Shown here piece after piece: positions 26,201 through 38,200 of a stretch of 64,000 nt of DNA. The notes under the pieces are model-generated. The model did no database searches, was not told where the DNA came from, and was given only the letters and a program-made list of their open reading frames with translations. The stretch comes from Cheiracanthium punctorium (taxonomy: Eukaryota; Arthropoda; Arachnida; Araneae; Cheiracanthiidae), in contig JAWZYV010012274.1 of assembly GCA_038373885.1 (NCBI GenBank), forward strand, positions 2,728,001 through 2,792,000. Direction: 5' to 3'. Positions within the stretch are counted from its first letter, which is position 1; every line of letters begins with the position of its first letter. The translations under genes and the position numbers were made by a program.

Positions 26201-29200
26201 TTAACCATAATCAATTCTTTTGACTGTTTTAACTGTGTTTTGAAAAGTTTTAACCAATAACAAAGTCTATACCAATCTCTTGGGCTACTGTTACTACAGT
26301 TCTTAAATAAACCTGTTATTCTTTCATATGTGTTGGCAGTATTTTTTTAAACCTTATTACACATTCATTATTCAAGTTGAACTTGCAGCAACAGTTTCAA
26401 CTTTCAGTTGAACTCACTATACTTTATCCTTCACTTGTGTAATTAACATCATATCTCAACAGAGCTAAATTATTCCCTACTAGGTCCTATAAGTTATCAA
26501 ATTCTTGAGCCTGTTGTACAAGAATTATCTAGGCTCTTATACCTCATATGAATTTCTTAACAAAGCCTTCTATGTTTACTCTTGTGAGCCTACCTATGAG
26601 ACTGTTAGCCTGTGATATACAGACCAAGGCTCAAAATAAGTCATGGTAACAATGGCAAATGCTGTAAGCTTACCCCAAATAGCTATGGACAATCAACATA
26701 TCTCACAGGAAGTTCAGCTGAAAGTACTTAAAACTTTAGTTCTTGTGTATTTCAAGGTTACATACTAAATTGCAGAATACTTAACAAGAAAAATTAAGAA
26801 TATTCATTTTTATTCTTGTTGCATTATTGATTTTGTTTTTCAAGTTAAGAACCTCCCCCCCCCCCACACACACACTAAAAAAAAAAAACCCTCCAATTGC
26901 AATTTACCGTTATTATGAAATTTAAGATTTTGTCATGATCTGAATAGTTTTTGCTTCTAGCTTGTAAATCTTATTTTTATTCCTGATATACATGCTATGC
27001 TATGAAAGATTTTTCTTTGTAAAATGTATTCAATTAAACATCCTAGAAGTATTTATAATTTTACTACATTAATAGGTTGTGTATTTAGAATTCTACTGTA
27101 CCTTCAAATTCATTAGCTTAGAATGTATAAAGTAAATAGGAATTTTTAAAACATTAGTCTGCATATGCTCAATTCTTCAAACTCTACATGACAGTCAGTA
27201 TCTAAAGTGCCTGATCACCCAATTCCTTTTGGATCACCAGGCTCGGAGATTTGAGAAGAGACTCATGCCCCATGCCTAGTCCTAAGGTGTTTGTATGTAT
27301 GTAACCATCTGATCATTGAATTTCCATCCAGCTTTCTGCCTTCAATAACTTGTAACAAAAGTAAAATATTGTGCATAGTGAGTTGCTTTTGCAGTTAAGG
27401 TGAAGAATAAAGGTAGCTAGCTAATCCATTCCGCAAATGATTAACGTGTTGGGGAAAATATAATTGGGTATTTAATTTATAAAATAATAATTTTTCTCAA
27501 TTATTTTTTCTTAATAGCAGGTGAAATGACCATTGCATATGATTATCAATTATTTTGATAAGTTTGTTGAGAAACAAATTAGCATCAGAGTTACAAATTT
27601 GAGAAATTGACTCTGCATGTAGATTTTCTAATCAAATTGGGGTATGATGCTTAATCATCAAAGCTCATTTGAAAAAGTATTATTTACTGATGATAAAAGA
27701 AATATAATTGTGTGTCTGATTAAAATTTGGCTTGCAAGAACATAAAATGTACAAAAAAAAGGGGGAAAAACATCTTAAAAACTACAGCTGATATTAATTT
27801 TTTTTTCAGCTGCCTCTAGTGCTATTTAGTCAGTGTGTTGAATTTAGTCTTTAGGGGTGACTAATGGTCAGGCCCCTATAGCAAACACACATTTAAACAT
27901 CAATGCTTTGTTACATTGAGAGAGATTATAAGTCTTAAATATAACATTGTTTTGTTTCTGATGTTTACATACAAATCACTATCAAATAGGTGTTCATTAT
28001 GCTAATCACTTCTAGTTTCTCTAATTATGCCAAAATTATATTTTGCTTAAGTTTTGCGTACTAGTGTAGTTTTCTTTTCTAACCCCCATTAATAATATCC
28101 TGCATGAACTGAACAATGCATGTTGGGCATGCTTTTCAATTAGTAGTTTACGATATGTTTCATAAATGTGTTTGTGTGTATAATGTCGGTGAAATTGAGC
28201 TAGTAGATTAGAAAGAAACTGATGCAGGTAGTCAGTGAATAAATGAATACAATAAATGAATCAAATATAAATCAACAATAAATGAATTGTGCATGTTATC
28301 ACACCTAGTTTTTGGAATGGACAGTTGTTCCTCAGCATTTTATTGGTGAGTATGGAGAATACATAGACAAATAAACTGTTTTAAATAAGAATTTATTTAT
28401 TATAAATAAATGTGTACTAATATTTGTAAGAAGGCTTTTCAGTTTTGTAGATAACTCTCTGATATGTCTTTTTTTATTCTAGTATTTAACCAAGATGCAC
28501 AGTAGAACTTTGTTAATATTATATAAAAATAATTTACCTTTTTCTGACAATATAAATACATTTATGTAATAAAAAGCATAGAATACAGGTGATCTAATTA
28601 AATAATGAATGAAACTGTAACCCTTAAATTTCTTCAGAAAAAACACACATAAAATGATACTTATAACAAGATTATAAGTTATAATCTATATATGTTATAA
28701 TAAGATACTTGTTATAAGTATCATTTTATGTGTGTTTTTTCACAAAGTTTTTTATTTACCTTAAATTTCTTGTTTAAGCTGTAATCTTTCCTATACAGTG
28801 CTCTTTTAAGTGAATTTGTCTGTTTAAAAAAGTTTAAATTAAAGATAAAATAATATTTACATTAAAAACTTTAAAAGGGGAATTGTGTCGGTTTACAATA
28901 TAGTTGACATGATAAAATACCTATTACCGCCGTATGAGATATATTTCGGCTGCTTTGCACAGCCATCATCAGTCATCGCACACTTCACTGTCAATGGCAG
29001 TCTCGCCGCATCTCCCTTCCTCCCCTCTCTCGAACTTTCGCCTCATGACATCACTCCAGATGCTATCGATGTTAGCATCCATTAGATACCGCAGGAATAT
29101 ACAAAATTAATCTTTCCATTAATGAATCCAATCATAAAGGCTGCTATATAGGTGTAACAAAAAGAAAAATAAGTGAAAGAAAAACTGAACATATTAATGA

Positions 29201-32200
29201 TATTAAATACGATAAACAAAACACTGCCCTAGCTCGCTTAGCAGCTAATGAAAATTTAACAATAGACTTTGAAAATATTAAGAAAATAGCTAATTACAAC
29301 AATAAAATATATGCCTATATCCGAGAAAGCTTAGAAATTTCCACGACAGAGGGAAGCCTCAACGATATAACACATGCCAACATCGATAGCGTCTGGAGTG
29401 ACGTCATGAGGCGAAAGTTCGAGAGAGGGGAGGAAGAGAGATGCGGCGAGACTGCCATTGACGGTGAAGTGTGCAATGACTGATGATGGCTGTGCAAAAC
29501 AGCCGAAATATATCTCATACAGCGGTAATAGGTATTTTATCATGTCAACTATAACATTTACATATAAAATTTAAAAGTAATAGCTCTTACACTTGTGATT
29601 GGATTTAAACTTTTACTTGTATAATTATAGCTTGAATACAGGGTGTCCACCGGTGACTAAAAAGATGACTTTTGCTACTAATTTAAAGATTAGGTGACTT
29701 GGGCGACTTTTTTTTGATTAAAAAAAATAGCCATTTTTATGCTATTTTCAAGTTTTTGGCTACTTGTATCTTATTCCAGGTGACTTATTTGAAAATCAGA
29801 TTTCAGTTTTTGTCAACTGCCTTTTCTTTTCAAATTTGCCATTGGTCATTCATCAAACATTCTATTTTTTAAAAAAAAAACTCTGCTATGAAAATAAATA
29901 TAGTATATGCTCTGTTATATAACGCATGAATATTTGAAATTTATCATTTTATTCATTCCTTCTTAAATGAAGCTAAATAACGTATGTGTATTTCTTAACT
30001 ACAAAATCATGCAAAAATGCTACTATTTTGGCAACTAAAATAAAAAAAAATTGCTACTAAAATGGCTACTTTTTTACATCAATGGGGCTACTAATGATAT
30101 TATTTTTGCCTTCTGACATTGGTGGGCAACCTGTGAATACACTTAGGAAATTGGTTTTCAAGTATTTTTATACTTTAAGCTGGCACAATTAAATTTTCTT
30201 GTTTATCACAATACATTTAAATGTAAATATCATAGATCCCATATAGTTGCACACACACAAAATAATAATTAATGAATGAACAACATTCTATAACAGATTA
30301 TATTTCCAGTGTATTGTTGTTGTAAATCAATATCTGCTATGAGCAAAAAGTATAAGCTATGGAATTAAAATGTTCTCCTGTAAAATATTATAACACATAG
30401 CTTTTTTTTGTTTTTGTTTTAGTGACCACTGTTCATTGTATAATGCTTAGTCACATAGCAGTCTTTTTACATGAAAATTTAGTTAATAAACTAATCATAG
30501 TAGTCGAAATCTCCAAAAAGTGAATATAGCTGATATTGATTGGATAACGATGATATGAAATACATACTTTTTTATTCTTATCAATAACTTATGACATAAT
30601 TTTAATAAATTTAAAAGCATAGCGACGGATAGTTAAAATCATTTAAAAACAGGTAAAAACACATTAAAATCCGTATGTAGCACTATCGGTGGCAGCCACC
30701 GCCTTCTTCAGCATAGGTCTTGGTTCCAAATGGCCAGCTCTCTTCCTCAGCAGGGCGTTCCACCCAGGATCGATCTGCGCATGCGTCATATCATTCACAG
30801 CGCCATCTGTAGTTATAATCTGTAGGGCCTCCATATTTAGGGCATAATGACTGTTTTTGTAATTGGCGAGTTTTTGGCTATTGTTAAAGTTGATTTCTAT
30901 GGGGTGTTCCTGGGTTATTTTTGCAAGGGCAGTAGTGGTTTTATTGAATTTAATGTCAGTTTGATGCTCCTTTTTTCGGTCTTTGATTTTTCTTTTTGTC
31001 ATGCCAATATTAAAAAAAAAAGAAAAATATCAAAATACCCATAAAACCCAATCAAAATATTTTCAAACGCATTCGCAGTGATAAAGATAATATCAATCCT
31101 GATGAAACCGCCGGTATTTATAAACTAAGCTTTACAGACAATAGTACCAATAAACAGGGCTGCTATATTGGCATGACAAAAAGAAAAATCAAAGACCGAA
31201 AAAAGGAACATTAAATTCAATAAAACCACTACTGCCCTCGCAAAAATAGCCCAGGAACACCCCATAGAAATCAACTTTAACAATAGCCAAAAACTCGCCA
31301 ATTACAAAAACAGTCATTATGCCCTAAATATGGAGGCCCTACAGATTATAACTACAGATGGCGCTGTGAATGATATGACGCATGCGCAGATCGATCCTGG
31401 GTGGAACGCCCTGCTGAGGAAGAGAGCTGGCCATTTGGAACCAAGACCTATGCTGAAGAAGGTGGTGGCCGCCACCGATAGTGCTACATACGGATTTTAA
31501 TGTGTTTTTACCTGTTTTTAAATCATTTTAATATTCTTAATTTGTCTAAAACTACTTTGTTAGAGGCATATATTGTAAATTGGTAAACTCACAATTTACA
31601 ACTCTGCAGGAGCAACTCACCAATTAGGTTTGCGAGTTCTTTTATGCTCTTGGGGGGGAAAAGAATTTTATAGTCTACTTATTTTAAAATATATTTTTTA
31701 ATTTGCTGATTTCTAGCTGTTTTAACATAGTTATTTATATATGTGTAATTTAAAAAATCCCTTATTTTAGAAAAATATTGTGAGGAATTTAGAAGTTACA
31801 AGTGACTAATTTTAAACTATGAACCAATTGCTGAAAGGTGTATCATTGTATCGCTATTAAATTTGCAAACTGAAAAAGGGAAAAAACAAAATTAAGTAAA
31901 TGTGACATGTAATCAAAAAAAGAAGTTTAAAAATTTATGAATGTACAAAGATTTATAAATACTTAAATTGTCTGTCCTATTTACTCTTTAAAGGAGGTAG
32001 CTTTTTGCTTTCACATTACAATAAAAGATGTAGAGGACTTATGCATCCCCTAAAATACAGTGGAACCCCGATCTATCGGTCCCGCATTCATCGTTTTCTC
32101 GTACTGATCGTTTTATTTCTATGGTCCCTGCACAAACTGTATTCAAATAATGTTAACAAAACCCGCATGTATCGTTCGTCAAAAATTCTCTTTCCCGCGA

Positions 32201-35200
32201 TCATCGTTGTAAAATGTTTCTTCTGACAGAAATGAAATTGAAGATGAAGTGGATTAATATGGCTTACAAATCTAATTACTTCCTGGTAAGATATCTCGGG
32301 TTGATGATGGTATAGGTGAGGAGTTCTTACATCTAGCAGGGATGAGTATGGTGTGAAATGTAGTGACTTCCATTGATTTAGAAGTAGCAACGTGCAGTAT
32401 CCTAAGAATAGAAGAAATGTGATGCAAGAAATGAAAATAATCACAAAGAGGCTGAGAATAATATTCATGCCAATGAGACTGAGCCAACACTAGTGCCTAG
32501 TTTATCCTACGTAATAACGGTATTTGAAATTGTATGACTTTTATATACAAAGATGAATACACATAAAATGACAAAAAAAAAATTGTAAATCTTGAAAATT
32601 TTGTTTAATTAAAAGATTAATGGAAAACCCAGTGTAAAACTACAGATTTTTTAAAAATAAGTTTAACTTAATTTCTACACAACTTCAATTTGTTTCTTTT
32701 ACAGTCTGGTAACAAATTTAGTATTTTTGATATACTGTATACGTTGTGTGTATTCATAAATACTGTTTTCTTCATATTTTGACCATAACCCGCATTCATC
32801 GTTTTCCCGCATGCATCGTTTTTTACTACGCTCCCCTTGAAAAACGATAGATCGAGGTTCTACTGTATTACTTTAGCATAGCCAAAAGAATATTTTACTT
32901 TATTGCACATTTGAGTCTAAAAAGCTGTTTAAATTTCTATGCTTTATGATTTTGTATGCTATAATTAAAAGATAATCAGTTATTTAACAGTGAGGATTTT
33001 TATTTTTAGATAATTTACATATTTCTCTTCTGCAGATCATTTTAAAACTTCAAGCAGTGTGTGTCGGTGTGCATCTATTGACCAGTGTTTTAATCTTTTA
33101 ATGACAATTTTTTCTTCTTCATTTACTTTTAGAATGAAGTTCGAAAACTTGTGTATATGAAGAGGCAAAGCCTATCTAGAGCTTTTGATGTGTTGAAAGT
33201 GAAAATCGGCGATACATTTGTCATAGATTTTAAGCGATTCAATGTCTTGTTGAAAATGATCCCTCCAACTCGAAGCACAATGATGATAAATATTCTTTGG
33301 TATGTTTTAGACAGTGATGGAGATAACAAAATAGGTAATTTTATAGTTCTGTTGTCATGGAAAAAGTGCAAAACTCTGTCTTTAAATTAAAGTGTTTTTG
33401 AAAAGTCCTTAATTTTTTTTTTACGAAAAGTTGTTAAAATTCTGTTATTTCCATTAAATCTATCTAAAAAGTCCTGTCTTTCACAATTCTGGGATCGACC
33501 GTATTATGAAATCAGGAGTGTAAACAATGGAGAAAACGGAACTCATTTGTAAACAGAAGATGACACGATTTATTCCTTGATTCTTTGAGGGGGAAAAAAA
33601 AAAGGAGCATGGTCTCTTAATTACGACTAGTAGTGCAGGAATGCAAGGATGATGTCATAGAAATTGGTGACAACTTTCCTGGAGTAAACTCCTGCACAAC
33701 AAGCAAATATTTGTGAAAATGTATTTTAAAAGTGTTTCATTGTAGTGTTTTTGTGAAAATGTATCTTAATGGATTTTGACTTCAACTTTTTTGAATCATA
33801 ACTTTTATTTCAAATGTTTTTGTGTTATTTATTTATTTATAAATCCATAAGTGTTTGTACACCACATTCACCCCCATATATGGCCACTTTTGAAAAGTCC
33901 AGGCTGACTGAATAGGAATTCTATATATTTTAAAATCGCTTATATGGTCATGCCATCCTAGCTATACCCGCTTATATGGTCACTTTTACCACTGTGGGAA
34001 GTATTTCTGAAAATTGACAAAGCTATCTTTCTGTAAAAGTTAAGCGATCTAGACTTTCTTCATTGTGTTGATAAGGAAAGGGACAGTTTGCAAGATTACA
34101 AAAGGGCTTAACTCCCCCCCCCATGTTTACTACTGAATAAGCCACTCATTTCTTTGAAAAGAGGATAGCACCTTGCTCTATCCACTGTTTAGAAAGGAAA
34201 AAAATGTCAGATTCAAAGCGTATCACACTCATCCCTGCAATTAGTTCGAAGTTTGTTTCACGTGTTTTCTCACTGCATTTTCATTAAGCAATGTTAGGTA
34301 TTAAAAGGTTAAAATGTAATACGGAGGGATTCCCATAGTTAACTTGATAAAATTATTACCACCATCCTCCGGAGAAATATATTTCAGTTGCACACTGCCA
34401 CAACCGTCATCAGTCTGTCCTTTTCGTGGGAATGATGTTACTTCCTGCCTCCTCTTCTTTTGCGCCGTTCTTTTTGCGCATGATGTCATTTCAGGTCTGG
34501 TCCACAGTAGCGTGCGTCATGTCGTTGATGCTATTTCTAATGATAATATTTCTAATGATTCTCGTAAAAAGGCATATGTGTGGTTGTTGAAATTGGCTAT
34601 TTTTCGTATTGCTTGGAAATCTATTGTGATAGGGGTGTTTAGTGCGAGGCAGGATAAGGCTGTAGATTCTCTATTGAATTTAATGTCGTTAATGTGTTCT
34701 GTTTGACGATCTTTAATTTTTCTTTTAGTGACCCCAATGTAGCAGCCGGCTATTTTGTTTTCGTTATTTTTTATATATTTTCGTTATTTTTTTGTTATAT
34801 TTTGTTTTCGTTGTTTAAAATTAACATAAGAAACCCGATTAAATAAAACATATTAATTCAATAACAACATATAATTCTGCTTTTCCTAATATATATTTAT
34901 ATATAATATTACTTGCAAAAACATGTATCTGAGTTAAAATAGATAGCTGTTTACTTGTATCGCATGTATGGTCACCCCACTTATAAGGTCACTTTTCTAC
35001 GATCCCCACAGGTGACCTTATATCAAGGTTTGATCTTAGTACTATTAAGGAAATGAATGAAAAAATGAATTAGATAGAATTACTCTTGCACTTTAGTTTA
35101 ATAAAAAAATTGTCTAAAATGCATGGAGAAACAATTTTTTTAATACGTTTTACAACTTTTCCAATTTTGTAAACATGGAATCAGTTGCTTTTTGTTTCAT

Positions 35201-38200
35201 AGCGTTTAATTTGTGTTTAAATATTTAATCTTGGAGTCTATTAATTGTCATTTTCTCTTATGTTGCCCATGGATAATTTTGGAAGAAATCTAACTATCTG
35301 AACCTTTAAGACAAACCTTCCTCAATAATTTTTTATTTCTTTATTTGATCCAGTTTTAGAGTTGATGTCTAAGACTTTAATACTATCAAGCACTTGAGAG
35401 TATTCCTTCATCAGTTTATGTGAGTTACAGGAATTGTATCTTAAGTAAGCCATTTTAATAACCTCCTCTAAATTGAAGGTATTGTCAATAAGGCATGTTT
35501 CACAAACTTGTCAACTATGATTATCTGATGTTTTCCATTTTTTGTTTTAATTTCATTTTGAAGAGCTTAAGAGGACAATTTTAATTAGGAATATGCAAAA
35601 AGTATAAAAATTACTCAAAGGACATAAGATTCATTTTACTATCATCTAGAATTTCACAATGTAACTTAACAATTAACAATAAATTTCAGTGTTTACATTT
35701 AAAACATATTATGTGTATGTTGTATAGGGTGTCCCAGAAAGTTAGTAACATGTTTTAATTCTTTATCTGTTTGAGATAAGTGGTCAATATAAGTAAAAAA
35801 ATGCTTTAAATGTTCACATTCAAATTAATGTAAATCTCCCCTGATCATCTTTGTTTAAAATTTTTCTGAGACATTTTGTGATCAAAGGCTGAAATTTTGT
35901 ACACCACCGCATTAGTGTATAAGGCACATTTTACTAACTGAAATTTTTTATGTACGATGGTTGTATACAAATTTAAAAAGTTAACTTTTTGAAAATTGAT
36001 GAAAGAATTTTTTTTTAATGTAGTCTTTTTCCAACCTTATTTTGAACATTTTTTTTTCAATCTACATTGCCCATTTATCTGTAATAAGTAAAGAAATAAA
36101 TCATATTGCCACCTTTTGGGGACACCTGTAGAACTACAGTGCAGATTATAGATTTGCAGGTTTCAGAGACTTGACTAAGGTTCCAGGAATTTGGGTCACA
36201 TTTGAAAATAATCTTTCCTTGCATGATTTAGCTACAGCAGTTATAAGATTGTTCTGACTTTGGAATTCACATTTTTTGTTTGTTTGTCTCAGTTTTATTG
36301 CTTTAAATTGTGTGTTTTTATTCATAAGATAATACTTGTATTTTTTAGACAGAGCAGACTTCCTTCAACTAGCTGACTTGTTAAATGTCACTGTATCTGA
36401 AGTAAAAGATAGACGTAGTGTTTTCAGCAGCATAACACCTACTTGTTATAACAGTGTTCAGTCTAGGTTTTTGCGCAAAGCTATTGCACATAAGTAAATA
36501 TATTTTTATCATTAAAAAATGGAAACTATTGTTGTAAAATTAATTTGGAAATTAAGTCATGTCTTTGAATACTCTTCTAAAAAATGTTTACTTAGTATTA
36601 TCTTTTAAAATGTATTTGATTGAGTTACATAAAACATTAAATTAAGATGTAGTGGATCAGTATTTTTCAAGGAACTATATCATTTTTTAATGTTGATTAA
36701 AAAAAACAAATGTGTATCATAGATATTGTAGCTTCCAAACTTCAAGTCAATCTCTCAAAAATGTTTGTAAATCTCTCATATTTTATTAAAATTATGACAC
36801 TTTTTAAGTGCCTTAATTTCAGTCTTTTCGCACCACTCTTAAAAAATGAATACTTTTCCTTTGACATTTTGTTTAAACATCCAATGGCTTACGAGTAAAA
36901 CTTGATCCCTAATTTAAAATTAATGATTTTATTATCACCTTTATCTATTACCAATTTTATTATAAGCTATTGACAATAGATAATATGCATCATTACATAT
37001 TAGATATATATATTCTGATTTATTAAATATGATAATTTCCTTCAGTAATTAATATTTTGTAAGCATCTGACACATCTAGAAATAATACTTGAAATTACAC
37101 AAAGCAGTTAAATGATTATTAAATAGTTTTAGACACATTTTAGATTTCTTGTCTAAATGAGGAAAGCAAATTTAAATTTTATCATTCGAAATGAAAATGG
37201 TCAAAACTTGGCTGTCTGCACGAATTTGTCAAAAAAAGTGTTGAAAATCTGAATGGGATTTTAAATATGATTACAAATGCTATACATTTTTATGCATAAA
37301 TTGTGCTTACTTGTATATTTCTTATTATTAGAAAAGAATTTTTAAGAAACTCCGTAATTCTCTCTCTCTTTTTTAATAAAATCTTTCTAATTTTAATGCT
37401 CTTAGATTGGCAGTTATAAAGTGTCATACTTTTTATGTTTTTATATATTGATAACTCAGTTTTTCTCCTTCTGACAAATTGTTGCTTTATAAGATATTTT
37501 TAATTGAATATTGTACTAGGTAAAATATGCAAATTCGTTTAATCTAAATTATATGTTTAGAGGATAAATTTCGAAATGTGAATAAAGAAGCCTTTCAGTT
37601 TGTTGTAGCTTGTCTGAAATCTTTGATTTATTAAAAAAATGTATAATATTTTAATGAAGAGTTTTGTTTTGTGAATTAACTGCCACACAAGAAATATTGT
37701 TGAGAAATGCATTAAACTTGCATAAAATGATGTTAATCATACAACTTATTAATTTGTTAAATTGAAAAAAAAATTATTATTTCAGGTATTTTCGGTACTT
37801 CTTTGATCTGATGATTCTGCTTAATGCCTTTTTGATTGCTGCCGATATTGGTGATGCTGAGTGGTTCTTTTTAGTGCTTTTCACGATAGAAATTATTTTG
37901 AAAATGTATACGTTTGGTGGAGTTTACTTCTTTAAAAGATTTTGGAACGTGTAAGTCTGTAGTTTCATTGTAATATGTGATAAAAATATGGATTTATGAT
38001 TCCTTATTTGATAGATAATCACAAAGCCCTTGTAACCGATGTTGTCCCAGATAGTACACATAGGTTCTCTGAACGTCTATAAATGTTCAAAGAACGTTTT
38101 CTGAACGATTATAGATGTTCAGAGAAGCTGTATGAGGTTAAAATTGTGTTATATGTATTAAACAGGCATGAGTAATTATTACATTCAATTTCTATTTGCT

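Larger units (their letters stand above)
28900..29552. mobile_element. Penelope-like retroelement remnant, inverted-copy form
   Basis: Arms 28900-29072 (- sense) and 29376-29552 (+ sense) are near-identical inverted copies of an element 3' end. Between and into the right arm runs a + strand frame with a GIY-YIG endonuclease domain, and each arm holds a hammerhead-like motif. GIY-YIG plus hammerhead plus inverted partial copies is characteristic of Penelope-like elements. The reverse transcriptase part is absent. Confidence 0.75.
30632..31533. mobile_element. Penelope-like element, head-to-head hairpin (second copy)
   Basis: 30632-31010 (- sense) and about 31163-31533 (+ sense) are inverted copies of ~370 bp with few differences, separated by ~150 bp that continues the + sense coding strand upstream. 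Both encode the same GIY-YIG C-terminal region and end in the same decayed hammerhead-like motif. Confidence 0.75.
23443..33132 (+). other. TPC1 intron 7 (9.7 kb, repeat-rich)
   Basis: GTAAGT...TTTTAG. Holds a SINE (24.1 kb), a 33-bp-arm hairpin (28.6 kb), two Penelope-like hairpins (28.9-29.55 and 30.63-31.53 kb), a TIR element (29.64-30.13 kb) and a pogo-like element (32.06-32.87 kb). 24200-28600 holds only AT-rich sequence, with related words at about 25300-25700 and 26640-26960 (AAATAAGTCATGG... GCTGCAA/GCTGTAA) that suggest two diverged copies of an unnamed repeat. Confidence 0.7.
33860..35035. mobile_element. Diverged DNA element with TATGGTCAC repeats, host of a nested insertion
   Basis: Left part: CCCCCATATATGGCCACTTTT and CTTATATGGTCACTTTTACC. 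Right part: GTATGGTCACCCCACTTATAAGGTCACTTTT and ATCCCCACAGGTGACCTTATAT. Such subterminal words are common in pogo-like elements. Terminal CAGT ends are too decayed to place exactly. A Penelope remnant lies inside. Confidence 0.4.
33335..36348 (+). other. TPC1 intron 8
   Basis: GTAATT...TTTTAG, 3014 nt. Contains a diverged pogo-like element (about 33860-35035) split by a Penelope remnant, and a short TIR element at 35726-36128. The rest is featureless AT-rich DNA. Confidence 0.7.

Noticed and set aside
30664..31002. A 112-aa host gene on the - strand
   Set aside because: It is the GIY-YIG C-terminal part of a Penelope-like element, duplicated in inverted form next to it.
33151..33390. Open frame running past 33334 as an independent gene
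   Set aside because: It is exon 8 of TPC1 read through its donor; the antisense frame over the same bases is a shadow.
34344..34706. A 120-aa + strand protein
   Set aside because: Antisense shadow of a Penelope-like GIY-YIG remnant and its hammerhead region.
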